Assembly (NCBI GenBank): GCA_022710725.1
Contig: JAKLGK010000009.1
Location: 1 to 64,000 of the forward strand
Length of the DNA stretch: 64,000 nucleotides
Reading direction: 5' to 3'
DNA from: Verrucomicrobiota bacterium
GTDB taxonomy: Bacteria > Verrucomicrobiota > Kiritimatiellia > CAIQIC01 > JAGNIJ01
The position numbers and the translations under genes were made by a program. How positions within the stretch are numbered: the stretch's first letter is position 1; each line of letters begins with the position of its first letter. The notes under the pieces were generated by a model. That model did no database searches and was not told the DNA's origin. It worked only from the letters and a program-made list of their open reading frames with translations. Shown here piece after piece: positions 43,190 to 51,259 of this stretch.

Positions 43190-43206
43190 AACCCGCCCCG
43201 CGGGTT
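43190..43206. other. Small hairpin upstream of the tRNA gene
   Basis: AACCCGC (43190-43196), CCC loop, GCGGGTT (43200-43206): 7-bp stem, no adjacent T-run. May end a short transcript from the 16-codon frame at 43,237-43,287. Confidence 0.3.
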
Positions 43207-43365
43207 CACGGCCAGAACAAATCCCGCCCGGACAGCCTACGGCCCGAGTCGGATCACCCGGAAGAAGCGGCGGACGACGCGGTTCACGATAGCCTCCCGG
43301 CAGAACTATAAAGTTCAAGATACCCCCCCCGGGGCGGGAGGCAAGGAGAAAGGGTTCAGGTCCAA

Positions 43366-43456
43366 CCTCTTTCTCCTTCTCCCGCTCCTTCTCCTTCTCG
43401 CCCTTTCCTTTGCTGATCTCACGTGTTCGAGAAGGAGTGGGAGAAAGAGAAAGAGG
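43366..43456. repeat. Pyrimidine/purine hairpin repeat, copy B
   Basis: A 28-base left arm (43366-43393) pairs with 43429-43456 at 26 of 28 positions around a 35-base loop. One strand is almost pure C/T and the other pure A/G. Same family as copy A; together they flank the tRNA gene. Confidence 0.7.
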
Positions 43457-43560
43457 ATGAGAGAGTGAAAACCTGGAGACGGGGCGGGGAATCGCCCGCC
43501 GTGGTGAGCCGGCCGGCCTCCGATGTTCACGGCTGGACGTGACGCCATGCCGCCCGTACG

Positions 43561-44259
43561 ATGCGCCCCATGCCCGACCACGACGAGATCTACCGCTGCC
43601 GCGCGGGGGAATACGAGGAACTGGTGTCCCGCGAGGACCACGAGGGGAACCTGCTCTCGTCACTGGAAAAGATCATTCCGTTTCGCGGCATGGACGTGGT
43701 GGATTTCGGCGCGGGCACGGGCCGGGTCACGTGCCTGCTGGCGCCGCTCGCGAAATCCATCCGGGCGTACGACCTCTCGCCCGCCATGCTGGAGGTCGCC
43801 GCCGCCCGGCTGCGGAAGATGGGGCTGGGAAACTGGAGCGTCGCCGCGGCGGACTCGCGGCGAGTCCCGGCGGAAGACGCGTCGGCCGACGTGGCGATCG
43901 CGGGCTGGAGCCTGTGCTACATCGCGACGGGGAACCCGGAGCCGGAACTGCGCCGCGCGCTGGCGGAGATGGAACGCGTGCTGCGCCCGGGCGGCCGGGT
44001 GATCCTGATCGAGACCCTCGGGACCGGCTTCACCACGCCGCATCCTCCCGATCCCCTGGCGGCGTACTTCTCTTTCCTTAATACGGAGGGATTCCAGCGC
44101 GCCTGGATCCGGACCGACTACCGGTTCCGCGATCGGGCCGAGGGCGTGCAGTTGGCCCGGTTTTTCTTCGGCGACGAAACGGCGGCGGAGATCGTCGAGA
44201 GCGAGCGCGGCGTCATCCTGCCCGAATGCACAGGGCTCTGGTGGCGGCTCAAGCCTTGA
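43561..44259 (+). CDS. Class I SAM-dependent methyltransferase
   Basis: 232 residues (a second ATG three codons in is possible; no Shine-Dalgarno sequence for either). Motif I VVDFGAGTGRVT and the acidic loop YDLSPAMLEVAAARL bind S-adenosylmethionine; motif post-I AAADSRRVPAEDASADVAIA and LRPGGRVILIETLGT complete the UbiE-like fold. The substrate is unknown. Its 3' end overlaps the convergent PAS gene by 11 bases. Confidence 0.9.
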   Translation: MRPMPDHDEIYRCRAGEYEELVSREDHEGNLLSSLEKIIPFRGMDVVDFGAGTGRVTCLLAPLAKSIRAYDLSPAMLEVAAARLRKMGLGNWSVAAADSRRVPAEDASADVAIAGWSLCYIATGNPEPELRRALAEMERVLRPGGRVILIETLGTGFTTPHPPDPLAAYFSFLNTEGFQRAWIRTDYRFRDRAEGVQLARFFFGDETAAEIVESERGVILPECTGLWWRLKP

Positions 44260-44830
44260 ATGCCGCGTAATGCTTCGTGAGGCAATCGGGGCAGATGCTG
44301 TGGGAGAAATCGGCGTCGGTGCGGTCGCGGACGTAAACCTCGATCTCCTCCCAGGCGCCGGACTTGTTCCGGATTTTCTTGCAATGCCCGCAGATGGGCA
44401 GGATGCCCTCGAGCCGCCTGACCTGCGCCTGCAATTCCTTGATCAGGCTCCGGTGCTGAAGCGCCTCGGTCAGGTCGCGCAGTTCCTCGACCACGGCCAC
44501 GATCTCGCCCTGCTCGTTCCGCAGCGGCGAGGCGAGGATTTCCTCCCAGACCACGCCGCCATCCACCCGCTGGTGCCGATGCACGGCGCGCACGAACCGC
44601 CCGGTCTCGAAGACCTCGATCACGGGGCAATGCAGCCCGGTTTCCGAGCAGGGCTGGAGCAACCCGTGGGTGGCCCGGTGGCACGCACACCCCGTCAGCG
44701 GAGCGGATCCCTTGGAAAAGACCTTCTGCGCCGCCTCGTTCGCCTCCACGATCCGCATCTGCCGGTCGATGACGAGAATAGGCTCCTGGACGGCGTGCAG
44801 AATGGCCCGGTAATGAGGGGCTGTATTCAT
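44249..44830 (-). CDS. PAS domain protein with C-terminal zinc-ribbon-like motif
   Basis: 193 residues. One PAS domain (about 8-125; HAVQEPILVIDRQMRIVEAN) containing several extra cysteines (GCACHRATHGLLQPC, GLHCPVIEVF) that could hold a redox or haem cofactor. A short coiled segment (IKELQAQVRRLEG) leads to LPICGHCKKIRNKSGAWEEI...SICPDCLTKHY, the CxxC..CxxC module frequently found at the end of PAS- or receiver-containing signalling proteins. No kinase or cyclase output domain follows, so it may be a sensory adaptor. Confidence 0.82.
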   Translation of the reverse strand: MNTAPHYRAILHAVQEPILVIDRQMRIVEANEAAQKVFSKGSAPLTGCACHRATHGLLQPCSETGLHCPVIEVFETGRFVRAVHRHQRVDGGVVWEEILASPLRNEQGEIVAVVEELRDLTEALQHRSLIKELQAQVRRLEGILPICGHCKKIRNKSGAWEEIEVYVRDRTDADFSHSICPDCLTKHYAAFKA

Positions 44831-44950
44831 CAAGGCAATGTACGCCTCTTTCAGCCGTTTGCACGTGCACCGAAAAAATCGAGGCGGGCTCCTGATAGCC
44901 GGCATAAGGCCGGCTCTACCTTTTTTGCGCCACTGTGTATCTTGCTGGTG

Positions 44951-47900
44951 ATGAAGCGATGGATGATCCTCGCGGCGATGGGGGCGGGGCTGGCCTGCGG
45001 GGCCCGGGCGGAGCTGAATTTCCAGGAGGTGATCCTGGATGACACCTACTTCGCCTACGAGCGCGACGTCGGCGACGTCAACGGCGACGGACTCAACGAC
45101 GTGATCGCCGTCCAGGAGGGCCAGACCAGCCTCCAGGTGTTCATGGCCCCGGACTGGACGCGCTCCGTCCTCGTTTCCATCACCGGCACGTACAGCTATC
45201 CCCGCGCGGACGATTTCAAGACCGCGGACCTCGACGGCGACAACGACCTCGACGTGATCACGCGGCTCGGCGACAGCCCGTCCTCCGACGGGGCCGGGAT
45301 CGCGGTCTGGTACGAGAACCTCGGCGGCGGTACGAACTGGGCCCAGCGTCCGATCGGCAACAGCCTCGAATATGTGAAGGACATCGTCGTCGCGGATTTC
45401 GACCGGGACGACCGCCCGGACGTCGCGATGCGCATGGACAGCCGGACCCAGCTCTGGCTGCAGGAGGCCGGCGGCACGTGGACGGAGGTGCTGATCAGCC
45501 ACGCCTCGCACGAGGGCATGGAGGCCGGCGACCTGGACAACGACGGCGACCCGGACCTCATCCTGAACGGCTTCTGGTTCCCGACGCCCGACTCCCCCGC
45601 CGCCTGCCGCATCGCGGCGTGCTACACGAACAGGACCGTGGACGCCGCCTGGTTCAACCAGACCGGCGACTGGACGGCCAACTCGTGCAAGGTCGTCGTC
45701 GGCGATTTCGACGGCGACGGGTCGAACGACGTCGCGTTCTCCCAGTCCGAGCGCGCGGGCTACGCGGTGACGTGGTATCGCTCGCCCACCCCGCTCGTGG
45801 ACGGGACGTGGACTGGGCGCGCGGTCGTGGTCGTGGATTATTGTCATAACCTGCAGGCCACGGATTGGGACCTCGACGGCGACGACGACCTGCTTGTCGG
45901 CGGCATGGCCAGTTCCACGCACCGCGGCCTGAAACTGATGCTGAACGGCGGCGCAGGCCTGGCCTGGAGCGAACATGTCATCCAGTCCGACGGCAGCTAC
46001 AGCGCGGAGACGGGCGACATCGACAACGACGGCGACCCGGACATCGTCGGCATCTACAACTGGAACTCGGCCCCGACCTGGATCTACCGCAACAACGCCG
46101 GCGGCCCGCCGAGCCTGGACTTCTGGTGCTACATCGAGGCCGGCGCCAATCACGTGCGCACGTTCGGCCTCGACGCCATGGATGCGGACGGCGACGGCGA
46201 CCTCGACCTTTCCAGCGGCCCGTACGTCTACCGGAATCCCGGCGGCGCGATGACCGGCGCGTGGACGCGCGCGACGGCGTTCGGCGGCGGGCATCTCTTC
46301 CTGGCCGCGAACGTGGACGGCGATGACCGGGCGGACCTGCTCGGCCTGCAGGACAACGCGGGCGGGAACCGGATTGATCTCTACTGGATCGAGGCGGCGG
46401 ACGCGGGCGCGACGGGCTGGGCCGCGCCGGTGCTTTTCGGCGACGTCCCGCACAGCGACCACGCCGAGGGCTTCCAGGGCTACCGGCTCGCGCAGTTCGT
46501 CGCCGGCGGCCGCGAGGAAATCGTGATCTCGACGATGCAGGGGATTTACTATTTCGAGATCCCGGTCTCGCCCGGCACGGGCTCCTGGCCGCGCGTCCAA
46601 GTCTGCGCGAACGATTCCGACGAGGGGATCGGCGTCGCGGACGTGGACGGCGACACGGACCTCGACATCGCCTTCACCAGCGGCGGCAGCAAGACGGTCC
46701 TGTGGGCGCGGAACCCGGGCGACGGCTCCGGGAACTGGCCCGTGTTCACCGTCGGCTCGTTCCCCGAGGCCGACTGGCCCGACCGCTGCGCGATCGCGGA
46801 CCTCAACGGCGACGGCCGGCCGGACATCGCCGCCACGGAGGAGAATTCCGGCGCGGCGGCGGACGCGCTGGCCTGCTGGTGGGAGCAGCCCGCCGCCGGC
46901 CCGACCAACGCCGGCTGGACGCGCCGGACGATCGCAACGCAGTACACGATGAACAGCCTGGACGCCGCGGATTTCGACTGGGACGGCGACACGGACCTCT
47001 CCCTCGCCGAGCACCGCGGCACGGAAAAGATCCAGGTATGGGAAAATGACGGCGCGGGCTCGTTCGCCGTCCACGAGGTCGGCTCCGGCCGCGAGAGCCA
47101 TCTCGGCGCACGGGCGTTCGATCTCGACGGCGACGGCGACCCGGACCTCGTCAGCATCGCGTACGACGACTACACGAAGCTGCACGTCTGGCGGAACGAC
47201 TCGCCCTCCGGCGAGCCGACCGTAGCCCGGCCGGTCATCGCGCCGAACGGCGGGGCCTTCGACGAGCCGCTCTCCGTCACGCTCACCTGCGCCACGGCCG
47301 GCGCGGAGATCTGGTGCACGACCGACGGCTCGACCCCGACGAACCAGCCCGGCCCCTCGGCGCTCTACACCAACGCGCTGTCGGTGACAACCTCCGTGAC
47401 GCTCAAGGCCCGCGGGTTCAAGACGGGCCACGTCCCGAGCGCGATCGCCTCGGCGGCGTTCACCGGGCCGCAAGTCCTGACCCCGACGATCGCGCCGCCG
47501 GGCGGGTCGTTCCTGGGCACGCAGTCGGTGACCATCGCCTGCGCGACGACGGGCGTCGTGATCCGCTTCACGCTCGACGGCTCGGACCCGGACGAATCGG
47601 ACGCGGCCTACGGCGGCGCGATCGAATTGACGAACTCGGCGACCGTCAAGACGCGGGCGTTCCGCAACGGGCTGGCCCCTAGCGCAATCGCCGAGGCGTC
47701 GTTCGTCCTCCTGCAATACGGCGCGGTGGCGCATTGGCGGCTGGACGAGCGGTTCGGGACGGTCACGATGGATTCCAGCGGCAGCGGGCGCACGGGTCTC
47801 GTCTCCGGCGCGGCATGGACGGCGGGCACGAAGGACAACGCGCTCGCCTTCGACGGCGCGGACGACCGCGTCAACGTGGGCGCGTGGGACGTCGCAGGCA

Positions 47901-48577
47901 CGGCGCTGACCATCTGCGCGTGGGTCCGGCTCGACCCGGCCACTGTCGACAACGACCCGCGGCTCGTGTCCAAGGCCGTCGGCAGCGCGGAGCAGGATCA
48001 CACCTGGATGCTCTCGCTGACCACGGTCGGCGCGGACCGGCGGCTGCGCGCGCGGCTGAAGACCGGCGGCAGCACGACGACGCTGATCGCGTCCAGCGGC
48101 AGCCTGGCGCTCGACGCGTGGCATCACGCGGCGATGACGTACGACGGGAGCGCGCTGCGGTTGTTCCTGGACGGCGCGGAGGTCGGCAGCGCGGCGAAGA
48201 GCGGGGAGATCACGGCGGCGCCGTCGGTCGAGATCTGGCTGGGCGCCAACCCGCCGAACGCCTACGCGCCCCTGCACGGCCTCCTGGACGACGTCCGGAT
48301 CTACAACACCTCGCTCGACGCGGCGGCGATCCAGGCCGTGATGAACGAGACCCCGTCCGGCCCGCCGCCGGAGATTCAGAGCACGGGAGGCGAGCCGGCC
48401 GGCTGGACGCTCCAGGTGCAGGGCGAGGCCGGGCATTACTACATCCTGCAGCGGACGCTGGATCTCGCGCCGCCGGAATGGATCAACCTCTCGACCAGCG
48501 CGGCGACGGAGCCGGCGATCCAGATTCCCGCGACGGGCGACATGCCCCGGGCGTACTTCCGGGTGTGGAAGCATTAA
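44951..48577 (+). CDS. Large secreted FG-GAP/VCBS protein with CHB_HEX and LamG domains
   Basis: 1,208 residues from the ATG at 44951. Signal peptide MKRWMILAAMGAGLACGARA. Residues about 25-750 hold many FG-GAP/VCBS repeats with Ca2+-binding loops such as DVNGDGLND, DLDGDNDLD, DLDNDGDPD and DIDNDGDPD, forming one or two beta-propellers. Two chitobiase C-terminal-like domains follow (about 760-920; GGAFDEPLSVTLTCATAGAE, GGSFLGTQSVTIACATTG). A LamG/concanavalin domain (about 925-1,130; VAHWRLDERFGTVTMDSSGS) precedes a short beta end YFRVWKH. Probably an adhesin or polysaccharide-binding surface protein; no catalytic domain seen. Confidence 0.85.
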   Translation: MKRWMILAAMGAGLACGARAELNFQEVILDDTYFAYERDVGDVNGDGLNDVIAVQEGQTSLQVFMAPDWTRSVLVSITGTYSYPRADDFKTADLDGDNDLDVITRLGDSPSSDGAGIAVWYENLGGGTNWAQRPIGNSLEYVKDIVVADFDRDDRPDVAMRMDSRTQLWLQEAGGTWTEVLISHASHEGMEAGDLDNDGDPDLILNGFWFPTPDSPAACRIAACYTNRTVDAAWFNQTGDWTANSCKVVVGDFDGDGSNDVAFSQSERAGYAVTWYRSPTPLVDGTWTGRAVVVVDYCHNLQATDWDLDGDDDLLVGGMASSTHRGLKLMLNGGAGLAWSEHVIQSDGSYSAETGDIDNDGDPDIVGIYNWNSAPTWIYRNNAGGPPSLDFWCYIEAGANHVRTFGLDAMDADGDGDLDLSSGPYVYRNPGGAMTGAWTRATAFGGGHLFLAANVDGDDRADLLGLQDNAGGNRIDLYWIEAADAGATGWAAPVLFGDVPHSDHAEGFQGYRLAQFVAGGREEIVISTMQGIYYFEIPVSPGTGSWPRVQVCANDSDEGIGVADVDGDTDLDIAFTSGGSKTVLWARNPGDGSGNWPVFTVGSFPEADWPDRCAIADLNGDGRPDIAATEENSGAAADALACWWEQPAAGPTNAGWTRRTIATQYTMNSLDAADFDWDGDTDLSLAEHRGTEKIQVWENDGAGSFAVHEVGSGRESHLGARAFDLDGDGDPDLVSIAYDDYTKLHVWRNDSPSGEPTVARPVIAPNGGAFDEPLSVTLTCATAGAEIWCTTDGSTPTNQPGPSALYTNALSVTTSVTLKARGFKTGHVPSAIASAAFTGPQVLTPTIAPPGGSFLGTQSVTIACATTGVVIRFTLDGSDPDESDAAYGGAIELTNSATVKTRAFRNGLAPSAIAEASFVLLQYGAVAHWRLDERFGTVTMDSSGSGRTGLVSGAAWTAGTKDNALAFDGADDRVNVGAWDVAGTALTICAWVRLDPATVDNDPRLVSKAVGSAEQDHTWMLSLTTVGADRRLRARLKTGGSTTTLIASSGSLALDAWHHAAMTYDGSALRLFLDGAEVGSAAKSGEITAAPSVEIWLGANPPNAYAPLHGLLDDVRIYNTSLDAAAIQAVMNETPSGPPPEIQSTGGEPAGWTLQVQGEAGHYYILQRTLDLAPPEWINLSTSAATEPAIQIPATGDMPRAYFRVWKH

Positions 48578-48652
48578 CCACGAAAGACATGAAATACGCT
48601 AAAGAGGATCGGGGCCTTGGCCCCTTTCGTGTCTTTCGTGTATTTCGCGGTT
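48576..48652. repeat. Hairpin repeat with GAAAGACA-type arms after the FG-GAP gene
   Basis: A 29-base left arm starting at the stop codon (AACCACGAAAGACATGAAAT...) pairs imperfectly with 48624-48652, and inside it GGGGCC-TT-GGCCCC makes a perfect 6-bp stem (48611-48624). Sequences of the form CACGAAAGACACGAAATACACG occur as dispersed repeats in several bacterial groups. It may act as terminator. Confidence 0.6.
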
Positions 48653-48712
48653 CCTTCCTGTAGGCTTCTTCCCGTGATCCTGTTCAAGGAACGACGCAGG
48701 AAAGGAAATATC

Positions 48713-49333
48713 ATGAAGATCCACCGGTTTTGGCTCCTTGCGGCGGGCGCGGCACTGGTTCTGGGCGCTGGCTGGGCACTCGGAGGGCCCCTGCACGCCG
48801 TCCAGCCGGACGACCGGATGGCGGGCGCGTGGGTGACGGAGATGGACAGCCTGAAGGACTACATGACCTCCGTCCTCGAGCCCATTAACGGGGAGTGCAC
48901 GAGCATCGAGGGGCCCATCCGCTACGAGTTCGCGCCGGGCGCGTCGCACACGCTGACGATCTCGGCCTTCAGGACCGTGGTGGCCATCACCAAGCGCAAA
49001 CTTTCCGGCGGGGCCGACAAGATCGTCATCACCTACACGGGCGGCTTCCAGGCCCCCTACTCCGTCAGCGCGAGCGAGCTGATCCTCGACATCGGCACGC
49101 GGCCCGATTTCAGCATCTTCACCGTGGATTCGATCAACATCAATGGCATGGAACTGCCCGGCGGCGAGATGAACCTGACGGACGTGCGCGCGCCGGGCGT
49201 GGCGGCGAGCATGCGCTTCGAGTTCCTGGACGACAACCGGCTGCAACTGACGCCGATCTTCCCCCCGGCGCCGGACGGGGTGAACATCCATCCCCGGCCG
49301 TTCATCCTCCGCCGGATGAACCCCCTGCCGTAA
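48713..49333 (+). CDS. Secreted protein of unknown function
   Basis: 206 residues, with AAAGGAAA 6 bases upstream. N-terminal membrane/signal segment FWLLAAGAALVLGAGWALGG, then a beta-rich domain with DRMAGAWVTEM and TLTISAFRTVVAITKRKLSG. The 'l.G.W........' opening and end RFEFLDDNRLQLTPIF resemble lipocalin-like (DUF4488/TIGR03067-type) domains, but the match is too weak to name. It ends 14 bases from the convergent ArnT-like gene. Confidence 0.5.
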   Translation: MKIHRFWLLAAGAALVLGAGWALGGPLHAVQPDDRMAGAWVTEMDSLKDYMTSVLEPINGECTSIEGPIRYEFAPGASHTLTISAFRTVVAITKRKLSGGADKIVITYTGGFQAPYSVSASELILDIGTRPDFSIFTVDSININGMELPGGEMNLTDVRAPGVAASMRFEFLDDNRLQLTPIFPPAPDGVNIHPRPFILRRMNPLP

Positions 49334-49347
49334 CGGGCCGGCGCTGT

Positions 49348-50949
49348 TCAGGGAGGGCCGGCGGGCGCCGGCGACGCGGCGGCGTAGTCGTACTGGATCA
49401 TTTCCTTGCTGCCCGACTGGAACGGCCGGGCGGTTCCCGGGACGCGCAGGTCTTTCCGAACCGATTCCCAGTCCTTCTCCAGGAAGACGGCGATACCGCG
49501 CCCCTCGCGGCGCATGGCGGCCTCCATTTCGGCGACCGAGTAGAACACGCGTCCGGGCCGCCGGGCGTAGTAGGCGAAGATCTCGCCGTTGTACTGGTAG
49601 ATCAGCAGGGGATGCCCCGGCGCGATTTTTGCCGCCGCCTCGGCGGCGAGCGAGGTGGGGGTCTTGAGCGGGTTGATGGCGGGATAGACCCACGTGCCGA
49701 TACCCCACTGGATCAGCAGCATGGCCGCGGCGATCCCGTAGAACAGGCGGAGCGCGATGCCGCGCCGGCGCAGTTCGGCGATCATCCAGGCCGCGCCGCC
49801 CAGGGCCGCAAGGCCCGCGGGCCAGAGAACGGCGGCCGGGATCGGGAGCCGCGCGAACAAGCCGGCGGCCAGGCAGCCGATGCCGCCGACAACATAAACG
49901 CCCAGGAAGGCGAAGACGCCGGCCTTGACCCACCGCCCGGGCGCGCGCGCCATGGCGTCCCACGCGCCGCCCAGCAGAATCGCCGCCGCAGGGAAAGCGC
50001 CCAGGATGTAGATGTGACGCTTGCTGGTGCTTAACGTAAAGAAGGCGATCACGAACAGGATCCAGCCCGCGAGGCGGCGGCGGAATTCCTTCGCCTCGGG
50101 ATCGCGGGCCAGCGCAAGGCACGCGGCCGGGAGGAGCAGCGTCCACGGCAGCAGGTCCACGGGGAAGGTGGTGAGGAAATAGTGCCAGGGCTGCTCGTGG
50201 CCCAGTTCGCCGACGGCGCGCGCGATATTCTGCTGGTACAGCACCGCGCGGAAGTAGCCGTCCGGCGCGCCCTGCCACCAGACCAGGCCGAGCCAGGCGG
50301 CGGGGAACGCCAGGGTGATGAACGGCCCCCAGAGCCAATGGCTTTTCTTCAGGCTCCGCCCCTCCCCGGCCGCCCAGCGCAGGGCCGCGTAGGCGCCGGC
50401 GGGCACGATGAACCCGACGGGCCCCTTCGCCAGGATGGCTAGGCCCATGCAGGCGTAGGCCAGGGCCGGCCGCCAGAGGCCCGGCGCGTCGTCGTTGCGA
50501 ACCAGCAGGTAGATCGCCGCCGTGGTCAGGCCGAGCAGCAGGCCGTCGATCCGGCCGAACCCGGTCTCGTGCCAGAAGAGGTAATTCGTGCACAGCACCA
50601 GCACGGCGGGCCAGGCCGCCGCCGGCCCGCGCCAGCGTTCAGCGAGCCGCGCGGTCAGCCAGAGCGTGGCTAGGCCCGCGAGGAAGCCGGGCAGGCGCGA
50701 GGTCACGCGCCCGATGGGCAGGCCGGTGAGCCAGGCCATCGCGTTGTTCAGCCAGAAGAGCAGCGGGGGCTTGTGCGCGTAGACCTCGCCGCTCCGGTGC
50801 GGGACCAGCCAGTGGCCGCCGTCGCGCATCTCGCCCGCGACGTACGCGTAGCGCACCTCGTCCGGCGTCCACAGGTCGCGGCGGACCATCTCGCCGCCCC
50901 AGAGGAAGGCGGCCAGCAGCAGCAACTGCGCAAAGGCGGGGCGGGACAT
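49348..50949 (-). CDS. ArnT-like GT39 glycosyltransferase, distal
   Basis: 533 residues from the ATG at 50949. GT-C membrane enzyme with about 12 helices. The catalytic loop WTPDEVRYAYVAGEMRDGGH has the PDE-x-RY motif of ArnT/GT39, and HKPPLLFWLNNAMAW its downstream partner; FTLSTSKRHIYILGAFPAAA matches the later 'K...Yl.p.~P' motif. Enzymes of this type transfer a sugar (aminoarabinose in ArnT) from a polyprenyl phosphate to lipid A. Donor and acceptor here are unknown. Last of four - strand genes behind the CTTAAG box. Confidence 0.88.
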   Translation of the reverse strand: MSRPAFAQLLLLAAFLWGGEMVRRDLWTPDEVRYAYVAGEMRDGGHWLVPHRSGEVYAHKPPLLFWLNNAMAWLTGLPIGRVTSRLPGFLAGLATLWLTARLAERWRGPAAAWPAVLVLCTNYLFWHETGFGRIDGLLLGLTTAAIYLLVRNDDAPGLWRPALAYACMGLAILAKGPVGFIVPAGAYAALRWAAGEGRSLKKSHWLWGPFITLAFPAAWLGLVWWQGAPDGYFRAVLYQQNIARAVGELGHEQPWHYFLTTFPVDLLPWTLLLPAACLALARDPEAKEFRRRLAGWILFVIAFFTLSTSKRHIYILGAFPAAAILLGGAWDAMARAPGRWVKAGVFAFLGVYVVGGIGCLAAGLFARLPIPAAVLWPAGLAALGGAAWMIAELRRRGIALRLFYGIAAAMLLIQWGIGTWVYPAINPLKTPTSLAAEAAAKIAPGHPLLIYQYNGEIFAYYARRPGRVFYSVAEMEAAMRREGRGIAVFLEKDWESVRKDLRVPGTARPFQSGSKEMIQYDYAAASPAPAGPP

Positions 50950-50956
50950 GGCCGGC

Positions 50957-51259
50957 CTACGCGGGCTGGACGGGGATGGCCGGCTCTTTGTGCCGGCGGA
51001 TAAGCATGAGGTTTCGGACATAAACAAAAACCCCGACCAGCTGGCCCAGGACGATGACCTGGTCCTTTCGCCAGAGCGCATAGGCCAGCAGCAGCGCGCC
51101 GCCGCCGAGGGAAAGATACCAGAACACGACCGGCACGATCGACCGCTTCAGCCGCTCGGAGGCGATCCACTGGACCAGGAAGCGGGAGAAAAACAGGGCC
51201 TGGCCCAGGTACCCGACGATCACCATCGGCTGCGCCAGTTCCGAAATATAACTACTCAT
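50957..51259 (-). CDS. LAB_N domain membrane protein
   Basis: 100 residues, three membrane helices, with YLGQALFFSRFLVQWIASER and FWYLSLGGGALLLAYALWRK matching the LAB_N ('lipid A biosynthesis N-terminal') pattern. This small domain is found next to lipid A and dolichol-phosphate-sugar transferase genes. Its ATGA overlap with the upstream GT39 gene (51256-51259) and 7-base spacing to the downstream GT39 suggest a joint role in sugar addition to lipid A. Confidence 0.85.
   Translation of the reverse strand: MSSYISELAQPMVIVGYLGQALFFSRFLVQWIASERLKRSIVPVVFWYLSLGGGALLLAYALWRKDQVIVLGQLVGVFVYVRNLMLIRRHKEPAIPVQPA

Noticed and set aside
44249..48574. Long open - strand frame opposite the FG-GAP gene (about 1,400 codons)
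   Set aside because: It is a shadow caused by high GC and codon bias of the + strand gene; the protein has no domain signs and is Arg/Val/Gly/Asp-rich. Only its last 194 codons (44,249-44,830) are a real PAS gene.
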